Positions 1 to 5,773 of a stretch of 9,843 bases of DNA are shown piece after piece. The stretch covers positions 1 through 9,843 of the forward strand of contig JALUSH010000168.1 in assembly GCA_027016675.1 (NCBI GenBank). Reading direction: 5' to 3'. The DNA comes from Thermodesulfovibrio sp. (GTDB lineage: Bacteria > Nitrospirota > Thermodesulfovibrionia > Thermodesulfovibrionales > JdFR-85). Numbering within the stretch: the first letter of the stretch is position 1; each line of letters starts with the position of its first letter. The notes below the pieces were generated by a model that did not search any database, had not been told where the DNA came from, and worked only from the letters and a program-made list of their open reading frames with translations. The position numbers were made by a program, and so were the translations under genes.

Positions 1-43
1 GAGGATAACAGGGAAGGTATATAACGGAGGGTTGGTTATTTTT

Positions 44-739
44 TCAATAATATCCAATAGTTAGAACCATGAAAGCCAGAGATTTTGCCACCTCCATCCA
101 TCCTGTAAATCTCAACTTTGCCCTGTACAATGTTATAGAGTAGATTATATTTTCCAGAAGTGGCAGAAGTGGCAAGATAGGTATCTTATATAAAGGATAA
201 AGGATGGCTAAAAAAGTCACATAAAATATCATAACAAGGCGATCTTTCATGGTTTTTCTTAACTGTACCCTTACCTTGAAGACACCTGCAACAAAATAGG
301 TAAAGGTAAGCAGATAAAGTTTATAATCAATATAATGATTGATAGTATAAGATGCTATTATTACTGATAGTGTAAGGGTTGCAAAACCTGTAATCTCTGT
401 CAATATATGATGTTCACCAAGTTTGTATATAAAAATTACATATAAGAGAGGGATCAGTGAAAGATGTGAAAGGCCCAGAATTTCCTTACCAAGAGAGGCA
501 TAGAACAATAAAAATCCTATAAGGATGTGTATAAGGAATATGATTAAATTTTTTTCGATTTTTTGTTTTAACCATAAAGACAGGTGCAACTTTGAGTTGA
601 TCAGCACCGCAAGTCCCAGAAGAGGTAGAAATGTAACATATGAAAACACATCTCCTCCCTGCAAGAGGATTCCCAGGAGATAGGATATCAAAAAGACCGA
701 CCATGAACCGTATTCTCTGAGTATTATTTTCGTATTCAT
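44..739 (-). CDS. YwiC-like integral membrane protein
   Basis: A 231-residue, very hydrophobic protein with about six to seven predicted membrane spans and short, basic connecting loops, so it should sit in the inner membrane. The N-terminus carries R-E-Y-G-S-W (residues 8-13) followed at once by a hydrophobic span. The last 20 residues read G-W-M-E-V-A-K-S followed by a final span. Both features resemble the YwiC-like family, whose members start with a R-E-H-G-x-W motif and end in a G-W-x-E-x-A-type segment. The biochemical function of that family is not established, and I give none here. The ATG is preceded at some distance by AGGGG on the minus strand. The gene is divergent from the exchanger gene, with a 73-bp shared upstream region. 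No gene follows it within the window. The family assignment is by eye; 'conserved membrane protein' is the safe fallback. Confidence 0.62.
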   Translation of the reverse strand: MNTKIILREYGSWSVFLISYLLGILLQGGDVFSYVTFLPLLGLAVLINSKLHLSLWLKQKIEKNLIIFLIHILIGFLLFYASLGKEILGLSHLSLIPLLYVIFIYKLGEHHILTEITGFATLTLSVIIASYTINHYIDYKLYLLTFTYFVAGVFKVRVQLRKTMKDRLVMIFYVTFLAILYPLYKIPILPLLPLLENIIYSITLYRAKLRFTGWMEVAKSLAFMVLTIGYY

Positions 740-760
740 CTAAATGTGCTGCCCCTGATA

Positions 761-769
761 TGTTATAAT
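761..769 (+). promoter_or_regulatory. Extended -10 promoter for the exchanger gene
   Basis: TGT at 761-763 followed directly by TATAAT at 764-769 is a full extended -10 element. No good -35 hexamer lies 16-18 bp upstream, which fits extended -10 promoters. Transcription would begin near 776, leaving a leader of about 37 nt with an AGAGGG ribosome-binding site before the ATG at 813. The minus strand of the same bases reads TATAAC (762-767), which could act as the -10 for the divergent YwiC-like gene, but I see no matching -35 for it. Confidence 0.5.
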
Positions 770-812
770 TTCTGTCTCTATTTATCCTAATCTCAACAAG
801 AGGGTTATAACC

Positions 813-1904
813 ATGAGATATATCATATTCTTCTTTGCTCTTTCCATAATACTGGCATTTTCATGGTTGCTTTCAGAGCCTCATCATGACCTTAGTTCTT
901 CTATAGTAATTGTCACAGGATTGTTGTTAGGTATATTTGTGATACTGGGTGGTTGTAAGCTTTTTGCCAATGGAGTTGAGTGTGTAGGTGACCGCCTCAA
1001 CCTCTCTCATGCCACTGTGGGAAGCCTATTTGCTGCCGTAGGCACAGCACTACCAGAGACAGTGGTTCCAATAATAGCACTTATCACAGGCACTGCTGAG
1101 CAGGGTGAACATATTGCTGTTGGTGCAATTCTTGGTGCACCATTTATGTTAGGTACCCTTGCAATGTTTCTTCTGGGGATAACCGTTATACTTCTTTATC
1201 TTTTTAAAAAAAGACAGAGGCCTGTTTTAAATATAAATCTAAATGCACTCAGGTCTGTACTACTGTATTTCATTCCCATTATGTTACTGGTCTTACTGTC
1301 AAGTCTAGTAAACAACAACTTCATAAAGCACTCAACCGCAATTGTCTTGATCCTGATTTATGTAATCTTTTTTTATTATTCACTGAAACATGAAACCATG
1401 GAGGGAGAAACATACACTGACTCTTTATATCTAAGTAATATTGTCGGCTGTCCAGCAAACCTGGGCTGGAGTATTCTTCAGATAGCGGTAGGTCTGGTGG
1501 TTATTATCACTGGCGCCCATCTCTTCGTTAAGTATCTTACGGTTTTTTCAATTAAAACAGGTGTACCCCCCGTTGTTCTGTCCCTTTTGATGACCCCCAT
1601 TGCCACAGAACTACCTGAGAAGTTCAATTCTATCACCTGGACAATAAAGGGAAAGGACACAATCGGGCTTGGCAATATTACCGGTGCAATGGTCTTCCAG
1701 TCCACAATCCCCATGTCAATAGGCCTTCTCTTTACTCAATGGCATCTAAGCTATTCAGAACTCTACAATGTAGTTTCCACAATCTTAATGGCAGCCATTA
1801 TTGTTATCTATATATCCTTAAAAAAACGACTCCCTGCCTCGTTACTGCTTACAGGAGGGGTGTTTTATCTAATTTATGTAATACATGTTTTCTTCTTGAA
1901 GTAA
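813..1904 (+). CDS. Sodium/calcium exchanger family (CaCA) membrane protein
   Basis: A 363-residue inner-membrane protein with about ten to eleven hydrophobic segments and the two inverted alpha-repeats that define the Ca2+:cation antiporter superfamily. Alpha-1 spans roughly residues 44-112, with G-T-A-L-P-E (77-82) and G-A-I-L-G-A-P (104-110). Alpha-2 spans roughly 232-302, with T-E-L-P-E (265-269) and G-N-I-T-G-A-M-V-F-Q (287-296). The acidic residues in the two L-P-E motifs are the expected ion ligands. Between the repeats lie a basic loop (132-136, K-K-R-Q-R) and an acidic loop near 192-204. Such proteins exchange Ca2+ or another cation across the inner membrane against Na+, K+ or H+; the ion specificity cannot be read from sequence. 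An AGAGGG ribosome-binding site precedes the ATG. The gene stands alone, has its own extended -10 promoter, and ends just before a strong terminator. Confidence 0.88.
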   Translation: MRYIIFFFALSIILAFSWLLSEPHHDLSSSIVIVTGLLLGIFVILGGCKLFANGVECVGDRLNLSHATVGSLFAAVGTALPETVVPIIALITGTAEQGEHIAVGAILGAPFMLGTLAMFLLGITVILLYLFKKRQRPVLNINLNALRSVLLYFIPIMLLVLLSSLVNNNFIKHSTAIVLILIYVIFFYYSLKHETMEGETYTDSLYLSNIVGCPANLGWSILQIAVGLVVIITGAHLFVKYLTVFSIKTGVPPVVLSLLMTPIATELPEKFNSITWTIKGKDTIGLGNITGAMVFQSTIPMSIGLLFTQWHLSYSELYNVVSTILMAAIIVIYISLKKRLPASLLLTGGVFYLIYVIHVFFLK

Positions 1905-1908
1905 CTTC

Positions 1909-1961
1909 CCTGAAAAAACTTGCACGAAAACTTGCACGTCGTAAGTGCAAGTTTTTTCAGG
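1909..1961. terminator. Bidirectional intrinsic terminator between convergent genes
   Basis: The outer arms CCTGAAAAAACTTGCAC (1909-1925) and GTGCAAGTTTTTTCAGG (1945-1961) are perfect 17-bp inverted complements. A second copy of the left half, CTTGCAC at 1931-1937, can pair instead with GTGCAAG at 1945-1951 around a 7-nt loop. That gives a classic 7-bp stem followed by six T on the plus strand. On the minus strand the equivalent hairpin is followed by TTTT, and the whole structure by another T6. It ends the exchanger transcript, starting 5 nt after its stop, and also the permease transcript, whose stop codon (1957-1959) lies inside the right arm. Confidence 0.88.
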
Positions 1962-2931
1962 AACTTCTGACCCGCGGGTCAGCAATTGCATAACACAAAT
2001 CTGCAAGGAGATTTCCTATAAGTGTCAATATAGCACCTATGGTCAATATTCCCATTATTACTGGATAGTCCCTTCTCATAACAGAATCCCAAAGGAGCTG
2101 TCCCATCCCCGGGATGCTGAATATCTGCTCAAATATCACACTACCACCAATAAGACCAGGGATGGAGAGTCCTAATATTGTGATTATAGGTAGCAGTGCA
2201 TTCCTCAGGGCATGCTGGTATATAACCTTATGCTCTGGCAGACCTTTGGCACGGGCAGTTGTAATATAATCCTGCCTTATAACCTCCAACATGCTGCTTC
2301 TCATGTAACGTGATATTCCAGCTATTCCACCGAAGGCAGAAACGAATATGGGTAAAACAAGATGCCTTGCCTGATCCAGAAATCTGCCCCAGAATGAAAG
2401 AGACTCATAGTTCATGGATTTTATCCCTGATATTGGAAGCCAGTGAAGATATACACCGAATAGCATCATCAGCAGAATGGCAAGCCAGAAGGCAGGCATG
2501 GCAAATCCTACAAATACAATTACTGTTGTCACCTTGTCATAAAGAGAATATTGTTTTGTTGCTGAAGATATCCCAACGGGTATGGCAATAAGGAAGATCA
2601 CAAGCATACTCAGAAGATTTATCTTTATGGTAATAGGTAGTCTCTCCTTGATCTTGTCCCAGACAGGTCTTCTATCAGTGGAAAAGGAGTCTCCGAAATC
2701 AAGTTTTACAACCCGTCCCAGCCATTGAATGTACTGGATGATTATCGGTTTGTCAAGTCCATAGTATTTCTCCAGCTTCTCTCTTGCCTCAGGTGTGATC
2801 TTCGGATTCAATTCTGTAAGAATATCTGTGGGTTTACCGGGTGCAAGGTGTATTATAAAGAAGGACAGCAGTGTAATACCGAAAAGTGTTATCAGGATTT
2901 CCGTTGACCTCTTTAAAAGGTATCTTATCAT
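1957..2931 (-). CDS. ABC transporter permease, OppB/DppB family (orphan)
   Basis: A 324-residue inner-membrane permease of the peptide/nickel ABC importer type. Span 1 is at residues 10-30, followed by the family's periplasmic segment with A-P-G-K-P, Y-G-L-D-K-P-I (57-63) and the L-D-F-G-D-S motif (77-82). Five further spans follow from about residue 104. The cytoplasmic EAA coupling loop is clear at about 222-248 (Y-I-T-T-A-R-A-K-G-L ... H-A-L-R-N-A-L-L-P), and the C-terminus A-D-P-R-V-R is typical. Such a subunit pairs with an OppC-type permease, two ATPases and a lipoprotein binding protein to import oligopeptides, dipeptides or nickel. None of those partners is adjacent here: a tRNA lies upstream and the convergent exchanger downstream. 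The length and motifs look intact. GGAAG lies about 5 nt before the ATG. The substrate is unknown. Confidence 0.9.
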   Translation of the reverse strand: MIRYLLKRSTEILITLFGITLLSFFIIHLAPGKPTDILTELNPKITPEAREKLEKYYGLDKPIIIQYIQWLGRVVKLDFGDSFSTDRRPVWDKIKERLPITIKINLLSMLVIFLIAIPVGISSATKQYSLYDKVTTVIVFVGFAMPAFWLAILLMMLFGVYLHWLPISGIKSMNYESLSFWGRFLDQARHLVLPIFVSAFGGIAGISRYMRSSMLEVIRQDYITTARAKGLPEHKVIYQHALRNALLPIITILGLSIPGLIGGSVIFEQIFSIPGMGQLLWDSVMRRDYPVIMGILTIGAILTLIGNLLADLCYAIADPRVRSS

Positions 2932-3191
<260 letters not shown>

Positions 3192-3246
3192 GTTAATGGA
3201 TCAAGTGGTAAACAGGTTATAAATAAGTTGTTAAAAGCTCTTTAAT

Positions 3247-3270
3247 TGTCACCCTGAACTTGGTTCAGCA
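3247..3270. repeat. Degenerate copy of a dispersed palindromic repeat
   Basis: The sequence begins TGTCACCCTGAACTTGGTTC and continues for a few bases. It contains a perfect CTGAAC/GTTCAG hairpin (3254-3259 and 3263-3268) with a TTG loop. It shares TGTCA, two bases further on CTGAACTTG, and then TTCAG, in the same order and spacing, with the intact palindrome at 8929-8957, but its outer right arm has decayed. It lies in the gap upstream of the tRNA-Ser gene (3192-3404), which otherwise holds only the operon terminator and no gene. Confidence 0.55.
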
Positions 3271-3347
3271 TTTAAAGACAGAAAGGTCTGAGATAATAAT
3301 ATATTTAATATAACCTAAAATGAATACTTCTGACAAATTGACAAATT

Positions 3348-3378
3348 AAAAAGCCAGCAACCTGAAATGGCAACTGGC
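3348..3378 (-). terminator. Rho-independent terminator of the iscR-tusA-iscS-iscU operon
   Basis: On the minus strand, about 26 nt after the iscU stop, GCCAGTTGCC (3369-3378) pairs with GGTTGCTGGC (3353-3362) around an ATTTCA loop. That is ten positions with two G-U pairs and one T-T mismatch, and it is followed directly by TTTTT (3348-3352) and AATTT. The position and form fit the operon's 3' end, so no hscBA or ferredoxin gene is co-transcribed downstream. Confidence 0.75.
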
Positions 3379-3404
3379 CAAGTTTTGCTGACTGAAATCC
3401 GCTT

Positions 3405-3779
3405 TTAATTCTGTCGCTTCTTTGATTTATAGTCCTCTATAGCCTTCCTCAGGGCATCAGCACCAAGGTTTGAACAGTGCATCTTTTGTGGTGGAAGCCC
3501 ACCAAGTGCCTCTGCCACCTTTTCCTTGGAAATCTCCAGTGCCTCATCAAGGGTCTTTCCCTTTACCATCTCTGTAATCATACTGCTTACAGCTATAGCT
3601 GCCCCACAGCCAAAGGTCTGAAACTTTGCATCAACAATCCTGTCATCCTTTACTTTTATAAAGAGCTTCATCACATCGCCACATACAGGATTACCTTCCA
3701 CTCCAATGCCATCTGCATCTGGCATTTCTCCTACATTTCTTGGATTCATGAAGTGATCCATTACTTCTTTTGTATACAT
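3405..3779 (-). CDS. iscU: IscU/NifU-N Fe-S cluster scaffold protein
   Basis: A 124-residue cytoplasmic scaffold on which [2Fe-2S] clusters are built before transfer to apoproteins. All ligand residues of the family are present: Cys33 in N-P-V-C-G-D, Asp35 (the residue controlling cluster release), Cys58 in T-F-G-C-G-A-A-I-A, and His101-Cys102 in K-M-H-C-S-N-L. The length matches IscU (about 125-130 residues), with no NifU-type C-terminal domains. The chaperone-recognition motif, L-P-P-V-K in enteric IscU, reads L-P-P-Q-K (95-99). The start codon lies inside the 3' end of the upstream iscS-like gene (19-bp overlap), suggesting translational coupling and stoichiometric production of a partner pair. 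It is the last gene of the operon and is followed by a terminator. No hscA, hscB or fdx genes accompany it. Confidence 0.95.
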   Translation of the reverse strand: MYTKEVMDHFMNPRNVGEMPDADGIGVEGNPVCGDVMKLFIKVKDDRIVDAKFQTFGCGAAIAVSSMITEMVKGKTLDEALEISKEKVAEALGGLPPQKMHCSNLGADALRKAIEDYKSKKRQN

Positions 3780-4957
3780 GTTCCACCTTCCTCCAATCCT
3801 TCCCAGCCCTTTGCATAGGGTGAGAGTTCTCTTAGTCTCTTGATTATCTGAGGAAACTCCTCAAGGGTATATTCAATCTGTTCCATTGTGTTTTCCAGTC
3901 CAAAGGAAAATACAATGGAACCATGGGCAACATGAGATGGTATCCCCATAGATAGTAACACTGGTGAGGCCTTCAGGGCCTTTGAGGTACATGCTGAACC
4001 GCTTGCTGCATAGATACCCTTGGCTGATAGCATGAGAAGCATCCCCTCACCTTCTATAAATTCCACACAAAAGCTTGCATGTCCTGGAAGCCTATTCTCA
4101 GGATGACCTGTAAAATGCACATTGTCTATCTTCATCACACCATCTACAAGTCTGTCTCTTAATTTCTTGACATGTTCCATCTTCCTATGGAGTTCTTCCT
4201 TTGTAATCTCTGCTGCCTTTCCCATCCCGACAATGGCTGGAACATTCTCTGTGCCTGCCCTTCTGCCACCTTCCTGTATACCACCAAATATAAGGGGAAT
4301 AATTCTCTGACCTTCCCTGATATAAAGAGCGCCTGCACCTTTTGGTCCGTAGAATTGATGGGCAGCCATACTCATAAGGTCAACTCCCAGGTCTTTCACA
4401 TCCACAGGGATATTGCCCACTGTAGCCACGCCATCTGTATGAAAGGTAATATTTCGTTCCTTTGCAATCTGGGCTATCTCTTTTACGGGCTCTATAGTGC
4501 CGACCTCAGGGCTTGCATGAATTACAGAAATAAGGATTGTCTCATCAGTTATTGCCTTCTTAATTGAATCGGGGTCTATAAAACCGTATTTATCAGGGTT
4601 AACATAGGTGACGGTGAAACCTAATTTTTCAAGAAACCTTGCAGGGTTTAGAATGGAGTGATGCTCCATCCTTGTCACAATTACATGCTTCCCCTCATAC
4701 TGACGGGCAAGGGCAATGCCTCTCAGGGCAAAGTTGTTAGCCTCTGCCCCACTGGAGGTGAAAACAATCTCAGAGGGCTTTGAATTGATAAGCCCTGCAA
4801 CCTGAGCCCTGGCATTCTCAATTGCCTCTCTTGCCTTTATTCCCAGAGGATAGACACTGAGGGGATTACCAAACTCCTCCCTCAAAAAAGGCATCATGGC
4901 CTCCAAAACCTCTTCTCTAAGAGGATTTGTCGCTACATGGTCAAAGTAACATTCCAT
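3761..4957 (-). CDS. IscS/NifS-like protein lacking the PLP lysine
   Basis: A 398-residue fold-type I aminotransferase-family protein, full length and collinear with IscS/NifS. Family landmarks kept are E98-H99-H100, H173-T174-D175, H200, Y-G-P-K-G (203-207), the R-R-x-G-T-E-N segment (232-238) and the catalytic loop S-G-S-A-C-T-S with Cys323. The residue that forms the PLP Schiff base is Gln201 (codon CAA, 4355-4357) instead of Lys. Other cofactor contacts are also changed: Ala71 for the phosphate-cup Thr, Pro150 for the Asn near the PLP oxygen, Ala178 for the Gln after the conserved Asp, Ala198 for the phosphate-binding Ser, and Val349 for the Arg of S-I-R-F-S that holds the substrate carboxylate. 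It is therefore unlikely to desulfurate cysteine. Archaeoglobus fulgidus IscS, which also lacks this Lys, is the closest precedent I know. AAAGGAG precedes the ATG. The gene overlaps iscU by 19 bp. Confidence 0.93.
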   Translation of the reverse strand: MECYFDHVATNPLREEVLEAMMPFLREEFGNPLSVYPLGIKAREAIENARAQVAGLINSKPSEIVFTSSGAEANNFALRGIALARQYEGKHVIVTRMEHHSILNPARFLEKLGFTVTYVNPDKYGFIDPDSIKKAITDETILISVIHASPEVGTIEPVKEIAQIAKERNITFHTDGVATVGNIPVDVKDLGVDLMSMAAHQFYGPKGAGALYIREGQRIIPLIFGGIQEGGRRAGTENVPAIVGMGKAAEITKEELHRKMEHVKKLRDRLVDGVMKIDNVHFTGHPENRLPGHASFCVEFIEGEGMLLMLSAKGIYAASGSACTSKALKASPVLLSMGIPSHVAHGSIVFSFGLENTMEQIEYTLEEFPQIIKRLRELSPYAKGWEGLEEGGTCIQKK

Positions 4958-4977
4958 GATATATTCTCCTTTATATA

Positions 4978-5277
4978 TTATTTACCATTGTTGTCTGAAG
5001 GAACAGGACAGTACTTTCCAGAACCCCTTTTTCTTATATAAAACTTGAAATAATCCTCTCCCTCATCCACACCGATAAACTCATTTCCTGTCTTTTCGCA
5101 CCATTCAGGGATATCCTCAAGGGCACCATCATAATCTGTAAGAAGCTCAAGAATCTGTCCATCTTCAAGCGTTGACATCATCTCTTCAAGCTTCAGGAGA
5201 TGCATGGGGCACATCATATATACTATGTCAGTAGTAACATCAGGTTTTACATTTTCAACAAACTTTAGCTTTGTCAT
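4978..5277 (-). CDS. TusA/SirA-like sulfur-carrier family protein
   Basis: A 99-residue cytoplasmic protein of the small TusA/SirA fold (beta-alpha-beta-alpha-beta-beta). TusA proteins carry a persulfide on the Cys of an N-terminal C-P-x-P motif and pass sulfur between enzymes. Here the motif is Cys23-P-M-H, with His in place of the second Pro. The rest follows the family well: L-E-D-G-Q-I-L-E-L-L-T-D-Y-D-G-A-L-E-D-I-P-x-W-C (37-60), then a glycine turn and the closing strands D-Y-F-K-F-Y-I-R-K. A C-terminal tail beyond the fold carries a second motif, Cys90-P-V-P. I chose the ATG at 5277 because homology starts there and GGGAGTGG lies just upstream; the longer reading frame (to 5334) would add 19 unrelated residues. 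It overlaps the regulator gene by 23 bp and lies 20 bp before the iscS-like gene. A role supplying sulfur to that pair is inference. Confidence 0.85.
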   Translation of the reverse strand: MTKLKFVENVKPDVTTDIVYMMCPMHLLKLEEMMSTLEDGQILELLTDYDGALEDIPEWCEKTGNEFIGVDEGEDYFKFYIRKRGSGKYCPVPSDNNGK

Positions 5278-5731
5278 GAACCACTCCCACGCCTTTTTTA
5301 GCAAGCAGTGAAAATTCTTTATAAGTCTTACCACTTACAAGGTCTTCAAGGGTAACTGTATTTAAAAATTCCTCAATCTGTTTGCCAAGTGCCTTCCATA
5401 ATAGATGTGTTACACACCTTTCTACCCTTATGCAACCCTCTTCAGGATTTAAACATGAGGTCAAAGCAAGTGGACCTTCAAGCTCTATCAGGATATCAGC
5501 TATACTTATGTCTGAGGGTTTTTTGCTAAGCAAATAACCACCACCAGGACCTTTTATACTCTTTATCAGGCCCGCCCTTCTTAGACGATTCAGAATCTGC
5601 TCCAGATAATGTATTGAGACATCCTGCCTTTCCGAGATCAGTTTGATATTAACAGGGCTGTCAGGATACCCTCTTGCAATCTCATACATTGCCCTCACAC
5701 CATATTGACCCTTTGTAGATAGTCTTAACAT
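5255..5731 (-). CDS. iscR: Rrf2-family transcriptional regulator, IscR-like
   Basis: A 158-residue DNA-binding regulator. The N-terminal winged helix (residues 1-80) has the Rrf2 signature: L-S-T-K-G-Q-Y at the start, a recognition helix around Y42-L-E-Q-I-L-N-R-L, and the wing G-P-G-G-G-Y-L-L (61-68). After the dimerisation helix come Cys93, Cys100, Cys106 and His109, the Cys3-His pattern that holds a [2Fe-2S] cluster in IscR. The first Cys spacing is six residues here against five in the enteric protein. The C-terminal tail is variable and ends in Cys158. IscR represses isc genes when its cluster is present and is relieved when clusters run short. It heads a four-gene Fe-S operon, and a matching palindrome covers its own promoter, so autoregulation is likely. 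There is no Shine-Dalgarno sequence before the ATG. The symbol is given by analogy; another Rrf2 regulator remains possible. Confidence 0.92.
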   Translation of the reverse strand: MLRLSTKGQYGVRAMYEIARGYPDSPVNIKLISERQDVSIHYLEQILNRLRRAGLIKSIKGPGGGYLLSKKPSDISIADILIELEGPLALTSCLNPEEGCIRVERCVTHLLWKALGKQIEEFLNTVTLEDLVSGKTYKEFSLLAKKGVGVVHDKAKVC

Positions 5732-5737
5732 GGGTTA

Positions 5738-5766
5738 ATTATAAAATACTTAACCATTTTTGTCAA
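5738..5766 (-). promoter_or_regulatory. Consensus sigma70 promoter of the Fe-S operon
   Basis: Read on the minus strand, TTGACA (5761-5766) and TATAAT (5738-5743) are both perfect consensus hexamers separated by exactly 17 bp. Transcription is predicted to start about 7 nt after the -10, at or within a base or two of 5731, which is the A of the regulator's ATG. The mRNA would therefore be leaderless or nearly so. Confidence 0.9.
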
Positions 5767-5773
5767 GTATTTT
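5743..5773. promoter_or_regulatory. IscR type-1-like operator over the operon promoter
   Basis: An inverted repeat with arms AAAATACTTAAC (5743-5754) and GTCAAGTATTTT (5762-5773) matches at 11 of 12 positions. The 25-bp core (5746-5770), read on the minus strand, begins ATACTTGAC and ends GGTTAAGTAT. I compared it with the enteric IscR type-1 consensus as I remember it (ATASYYGACTRWWWYAGTCRRSTAT); it agrees at about 22 of 25 positions. It covers the whole -35 hexamer and most of the spacer, where a bound dimer would exclude RNA polymerase. Confidence 0.82.

Noticed and set aside
5278..5334. N-terminal extension of the TusA-like protein by 19 residues
   Set aside because: The added residues do not resemble the family, would deepen the overlap with the regulator gene, and the ATG at 5277 has a better ribosome-binding site.
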